From Anthoceros angustus (Eukaryota; Streptophyta; Anthocerotopsida; Anthocerotales; Anthocerotaceae): DNA of 64,000 nt. Positions 59,394-64,000 of the stretch are shown piece by piece. The stretch covers positions 744,001 to 808,000 of the forward strand of contig VJWM01000025.1 in NCBI GenBank assembly GCA_010909165.1. Reading direction: 5' to 3'. Position numbers and translations under genes: made by a program. The notes beneath the pieces are model-generated. The model searched no databases and was not told the origin of the DNA. It worked only from the letters and a program-made list of their open reading frames with translations. Each line of letters starts with the position of its first letter. The stretch's first letter is position 1.

Positions 59394-61996
59394 ATGTATT
59401 ATGTGAATCCAAAAATTTGGTTAGCATTATTGTTTTTGGTGGATCTTTCGTATATTTGTTATGGACATTCTTCACCAGTCTTGCCTTCTACTAGAGGATT
59501 GGATTTGCACCATGGACCACCTGTTCAATCGCATCTGGTATTTGTTTTTACATTGCATGCAAGCAAAATGACTTCCATATTTGTAGTCATAGCAATGAGT
59601 TAATTGTGTCAGACTTGACAATATTTTTATCTATACATATTTTCAGCTCACGGATGGCACAACGATAGATTGTATTAAGGTGGAGGATCAACTCACTTTG
59701 CAACATCCAGCTTTCAAAAATCATGTAATACAAGTAAGTACTTTTTCAATTTTGTGAAAAACAAGTGATTACTTTGATTCTTACATTTATGTAAGTATTA
59801 ACACATAAATGCATATGTATTTATTTCATTACTTTATTTGTATATCCTTGCATGCACCATCCAGAAACCTCCATCAAGAAGACAATTCGAAGCAAAAGAT
59901 AATCGAATCAATTACAAGCCTCCTCTACAACGTTACCATCAGGAAATAGGTGCATGTCCAGAAGGCACTATTCCTGTTCAACACCCAAGGAAGGGTGTTT
60001 CTTATGAACAAACGCTTGAAGTGCCTCGAAGGACTAAAAGGCATGGCATAGTGGACTCATCCTCAAATATTCAAGAGGATTTGCGGAGTGAATATGTAAA
60101 TTACAACACCTTGTCCTTGTTTCATAAAGATTGCTTTTTTTTTTTATCATGATTATTGTAAGTGCTGATTAATAGTAAATTGTAGTATGTAACTGGTAGT
60201 TATGATACTAGCGGGGAATCTATCATTGGAGCAACGAGCTCGATGGCGATCTGGAATCCTGGACTTGGAATCTCGGAATTAGATGAAACAACCTCACAAC
60301 TCTGGGTTACTCATCAAAGTGCAGAAAACCTCGATGCAATTGAAGTTGGATGGCATGTGAGTTCATATCTCTAAATTATTGCTATGCATTGATCATGTTC
60401 TTGTAAAAATTCCTAGACTAAAAACTAACTTTGTCAATAGACTTCATCTAACCGAATTTGCATAATCCTTCATAAAATAGGTATATCCATCATTGTACTC
60501 AAATGATGTGGCACCACGATTATTCATCCAACGGATGAAGTTATGTATTTTATGTTGACATTCATGTTTTAGTATATTGGTAATAAACATGGTGATTTTG
60601 CGGTGGACAATTATGAAAGTACAGTTGCTATAATTTGATATGTGCTGGTTTCATCCAAACCAATCCACGATGTACTTGGTGGTGCCGATACCCCCATATG
60701 AAGGAACGCACTGATTGAGATTAACCAAGTAAGTTAGATAAATAATCATATTTATTTCATAAATTGAGTTTGGTATCCTCAATTTTACCTAATTTTACGC
60801 ATGCAATGTTGTTGACTCTACTTCATATTTCAATCATTATTGTAATGTCTGATTGTATATTGTAAGAGATTGGTGGCTATATATATCGGTAGTTATGATA
60901 CTAGCGGGGAATCTATCATTGGAGCAACGAGCTCGATGGCGATCTGGAATCCTGGACTTGGAATCTCGGAATTAGATGAAACAACCTCACAACTCTGGGT
61001 TACTCATCAAAGTGCAGAAAACCTCGATGCAATTGAAGTTGGATGGCATGTGAGTTCATATCTCTAAATTATTGCTATGCATTGATCATGTTCTTGTAAA
61101 AATTCCTAGACTAAAAACTAACTTTGTCAATAGACTTCATCTAACCGAATTTGCATAATCCTTCATAAAATAGGTATATCCATCATTGTACTCAAATGAT
61201 GTGGCACCACGATTATTCATCCACTGGACAGTAAGTTATGTATTTTATGTTGACATTCATGTTTTAGTATATTGGTAATAAACATGGTGATTTTGCAGGC
61301 GGACAATTATGAAAGTACAGGTTGCTATAATTTGATATGTGCTGGTTTCATCCAAACCAATCCACAGTACGTACTTGGTGGTGCACTGATACCCCCATAT
61401 GAAGGAACGCACCTACAGATTGAGATTAACCAAGTAAGTTAGATAAATAATCATATTTATTTCATAAATTGAGTTTGGTATCCTCAATTTTACCTAATTT
61501 TACGCATGCAATGTTGTTGACTCTACTTCATATTTCAATCATTATTGTAATACAGTTGTATATTGTAAGAGATTGGTGGCTATATATCGGCGGGGTAGCA
61601 ATTGGTTATTTCCCCAGGATCTTATTTACTCCAGGACTTCTCCGAGATGGACTTGCAAACCACTTGGAATGGGGAGGAGTAGTAAGGCGAGCAAGCATGG
61701 ACTCCATAGTTCAAATGGGAAATGGGAAATATGGATCTGAAGGAGATGTCAGAGCCGAAGTCATTGATTTTCCAGCCTATCATACTTATATCAATTATCT
61801 CACCTTAGTTACAAATAACTCAAATGGAAATACTGATTACGTTCTAGGCCATGATGTTGGATTATTTCCGGATCTACTTCAAACATCACTCATACTTTAT
61901 AATGGCAAGAGCGTCGGAGATTGCTGGGTCGATCCTTGTCATAATTACTTATTTTTTGGTGGACCTGGATATGTACCTGGAAACAATGAGTTGTAA
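59394..61996 (+). CDS. neprosin family glutamic endopeptidase
   Basis: Neprosins (DUF4409 activation peptide plus DUF239 domain) are secreted plant peptidases that cleave after proline. Exons: 59394-59537, 59647-59733, 59865-60095, 60186-60356, 61174-61230, 61299-61433, 61556-61996, in phase, 421 residues. A signal peptide (WLALLFLVDLSYICYG) is followed by the propeptide segment GTTIDCIKVEDQLTLQHPAF and ACPEGTIPVQ, then the mature domain: [66 protein letters not shown], WGGVV and PGNNEL at the end. A 693-bp segment (exon 4 to exon 7 start) is duplicated. In its first copy, the exon 5 donor and exon 6 acceptor are damaged, so a functional mRNA would need to skip from exon 4 to 61174. Confidence 0.88.
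60195..61580 (+). repeat. 693-bp tandem duplication inside the neprosin gene
   Basis: The string ggtagttatgatactagcgg occurs at 60195 and 60888. Between them lie copies of exons 4, 5, 6 and the start of 7. The exon 4 copies are identical through gatggcatgtgag. The first copy differs from the second at small sites (for example ttgcggtgg for ttgcaggcgg; ccacgatgtac for ccacagtacgtac). Confidence 0.9.
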
Positions 61997-61999
61997 AGA

Positions 62000-64000
62000 C
62001 ATTTGTTTAAGGTTTTTCCAATAATATAAAATCATATATGGATCTATGTACCCGAATATATCTTTGAAAGTTTAGGTCGCTCCAAAATCATTTCGTTTTT
62101 AAACCTCACAAGTTTTATGGAAATATCTTAGGAGTTTCTCAAAGCTTCATATATGCATTCCGTGGCTACAAGAGCCCGCGCCGCTCATGCTTTAGAAAAG
62201 ACACTCTGTTCAAGTTTTCGAATTGATCTTGCATCCAGTCGTTCTACATCATACGAACAACCTTTGCAATTGCCATGTATTTCTTTCTAGGTTGGGTTTA
62301 ACCAATAGCCTCCTTGTCTTATATGTGGATTAATTCAAGATTTTATGCAGTTATGTGGAACGTAAAAGTTTGGTCACTTAGGATCTAGCGGGGAAGTGAT
62401 AGGACGTAGGAATAGCTATGTTGATAAGGGTATTCTACAGGTAAGAAGCAGTGGTCACCAGTCGTCCAACCTAGCAGAATCACGATTCGAGTCGTCGTAG
62501 GAAGTCGGTAGAAAGTTCTATAGGAAGTCGGCATGAGGACTCAGACTTAGAAACAAGAGAACCCAGTAGGATGTTTGACACTTAGTTTAGGAGAAGAAGG
62601 GAGAAGGAGAGGGGGATGCGGAGGGGGGGGTGATGTTAGACTGATCAACGTACCAAGTCATGGTATGAATCGTTTATATAGGTAGGAAGTCCTTGGTCTT
62701 TGGTAGGGAGTCATAATTAGGTAGGCTAGAAATTCTTGAACTTCGGGGGTCTAGTTAGATGCTCCTTGGTCCTTGGTCAAGAGAAAATATTGCTGTAAAA
62801 AAGGGGAAAAGCATTTCGCTTGGCGCTGTCGCTTCACTTGAGACTTCTCTTCCCGACCTGATTCTGAATCCTCTAACTCAACTCGTGGCATCCATCTACC
62901 AGACTAGATACACTCTAAACTAGATACCTAAGCTATGGTTAATCTTTCCTATAATCCTGACAGCAGTTTCATTCCCCGGCAACGGCGCCAAAATGTGGAA
63001 TGGGGTTTCTGCGTCCCGGAGGCGCAAAGAGGCCACATTACCCTCTATGTCGTTATAGTCCTAGGATTCGATCCCAAGGGAATGGTTTTGTGTCAAGATG
63101 TTCCAATCTACGGGTCCTAGACCTACCACAACCGATCTTTACCCTACCAAAAACAGCCACCGTGGAGATCCAAACCACCGCAGTAGTTGATTCAACCACC
63201 GTGGTGGTTTAGCCACCGTGGTGGTTACTTCCCCACGGTGGTTGCTTGGCTCTGCTGTTGTCACCGGCTCCGGGCGAGGTCTCTGAGAGTTATGGCTTTA
63301 CACACACACACACACCTAGACTCACACCTGGTCTAATTCTCTCACAGGGAAGTCCGTCCTCAGAACTTCCGGAAATTAGGCACCACGACCCCGAATACCG
63401 CGAAATCTCACTCTGGCGCCGACCCTCACTGACCTCGCCACTCGCTTCGCCCTTTTCTATCACCCGCGTTTTCTCAAATCGCACACGCATTTTCCCCGCC
63501 CTTCCCTACAGCGGCACGCTCACCCTCTTCTGCCAAGAACCTTTCCCCACACATGGATACCCCCTCTCTTCCCTTTCTCAGGCCACACAGACCTCACCCC
63601 GGGCCACACAGACCCCACTCCCTCATAGAATTAAACACGTTCTGATGGACAACTCCCTAGGAGGGGGACAGAGGAGGCACGGTTAGTACTTGGGCGATTC
63701 ACCCGCCGGCGTTCTCACCTCGACTTTCCGCAGCAACCTTTGCCCGTTCGGTAGCCGGGCGCCCCTCACCAATTCTTGTCCCAGCGTGGAGCTTGGCCAC
63801 TCGCTCTCGACCATCCAGGATCTTCCGGCCTTCTTGTGGCGAAAGCGATGTGCCGAACGTTGGTTTGATCGACGTCTCAATCAACCCCGCGAGGATTCGA
63901 TACGGAAGTTCACACGAAATCGTCTGAGAGACACTCAAAGGGTCTCTTATACATCTATGGTTGACTCACTTCTCTCCAGTGTCTAAAAATTGTAGCTCTA
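62000..64000. other. spacer with repeats, no recognised gene
   Basis: Contains a G-run (62615-62632), the string ccccggcaacggcgccaaaa at about 62974-62993, which I recall as common near plant LTR retrotransposons, ccaccgtggtgg palindromes at 63155-63245 and an (ac)n tract at 63300-63315. No exon or family motif is visible. Confidence 0.45.
63155..63245. repeat. ccaccgtggtgg palindrome cluster
   Basis: Four to five copies of ccaccgtgg/ccacggtgg and aaccaccg/cggtggtt occur in 90 bp, in both orientations, able to form several hairpins. Confidence 0.75.

Overview
The window is nuclear DNA of a land plant. Most genes have many short introns with GT-AG borders, and the proteins are plant families: a GT-1 type trihelix factor, a PAR1-domain secreted protein, neprosin, a GT47 xylan-type glycosyltransferase, a DUF4228/PADRE-like protein and a TFIID TAF12. 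GC-rich genes alternate with AT-rich, transposon-filled spacers. Genes are compact, and the kinesin-8, the FAD/Rieske fusion and a DUF7869-like transposon protein fit a non-seed plant (bryophyte, lycophyte or fern). That placement is inference, and I cannot name a species.

Layout. 0-2.3 kb: a 40-bp tandem repeat, tRNA-Ala(UGC) and a poorly resolved possible gene. 2.3-5.1 kb (-): TAF12, eight exons ending in the histone fold. 5.5-6.75 kb (-): HAD phosphatase of the glycerol-3-phosphatase/pseudouridine-phosphatase type, divergent from 7.0-8.2 kb (+) PAR1. 8.6-14.5 kb (-): CTP synthase, 21 exons, whose last exon adds a very long tail of about 45 KENG-type hexapeptides. 15.5-19.1 kb: spacer with a non-LTR retroelement relic. 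19.1-23.6 kb (+): kinesin-8. 26.0-29.3 kb (-): PADRE-like disordered protein. 31.4-33.5 kb: decayed PIF/Harbinger transposon. 36.9-38.2 kb: large minisatellite. 39.9-44.1 kb: about 2 kb tandem duplication of a DUF7869-like transposon protein. 46.1-47.6 kb (+): GT47 glycosyltransferase. 50.4-52.8 kb (+): FAD oxidoreductase with a C-terminal Rieske domain, followed after 41 bp by a small CX9C protein gene. 53.5-55.0 kb (-): GT-1 trihelix factor. 56.6-57.6 kb: second relic of the same retroelement. 58.5-58.8 kb: 35-bp satellite. 59.4-62.0 kb (+): neprosin gene with an internal 693-bp tandem duplication. 62-64 kb: repeats only.

The genes are unrelated housekeeping or regulatory genes and form no pathway cluster. 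The most unusual points are the CTP synthase tail, a kinesin intron flanked by a 16-bp perfect direct repeat, a GC-AG intron in the GT47 gene, the FAD/Rieske plus CX9C pair, and two tandem duplications whose copies differ mainly by small changes at CAG/CTG/CG sites, which may be an assembly or base-calling artefact. Exon borders were placed by eye from splice consensus, reading phase and family motifs; no alignment or transcript was available.
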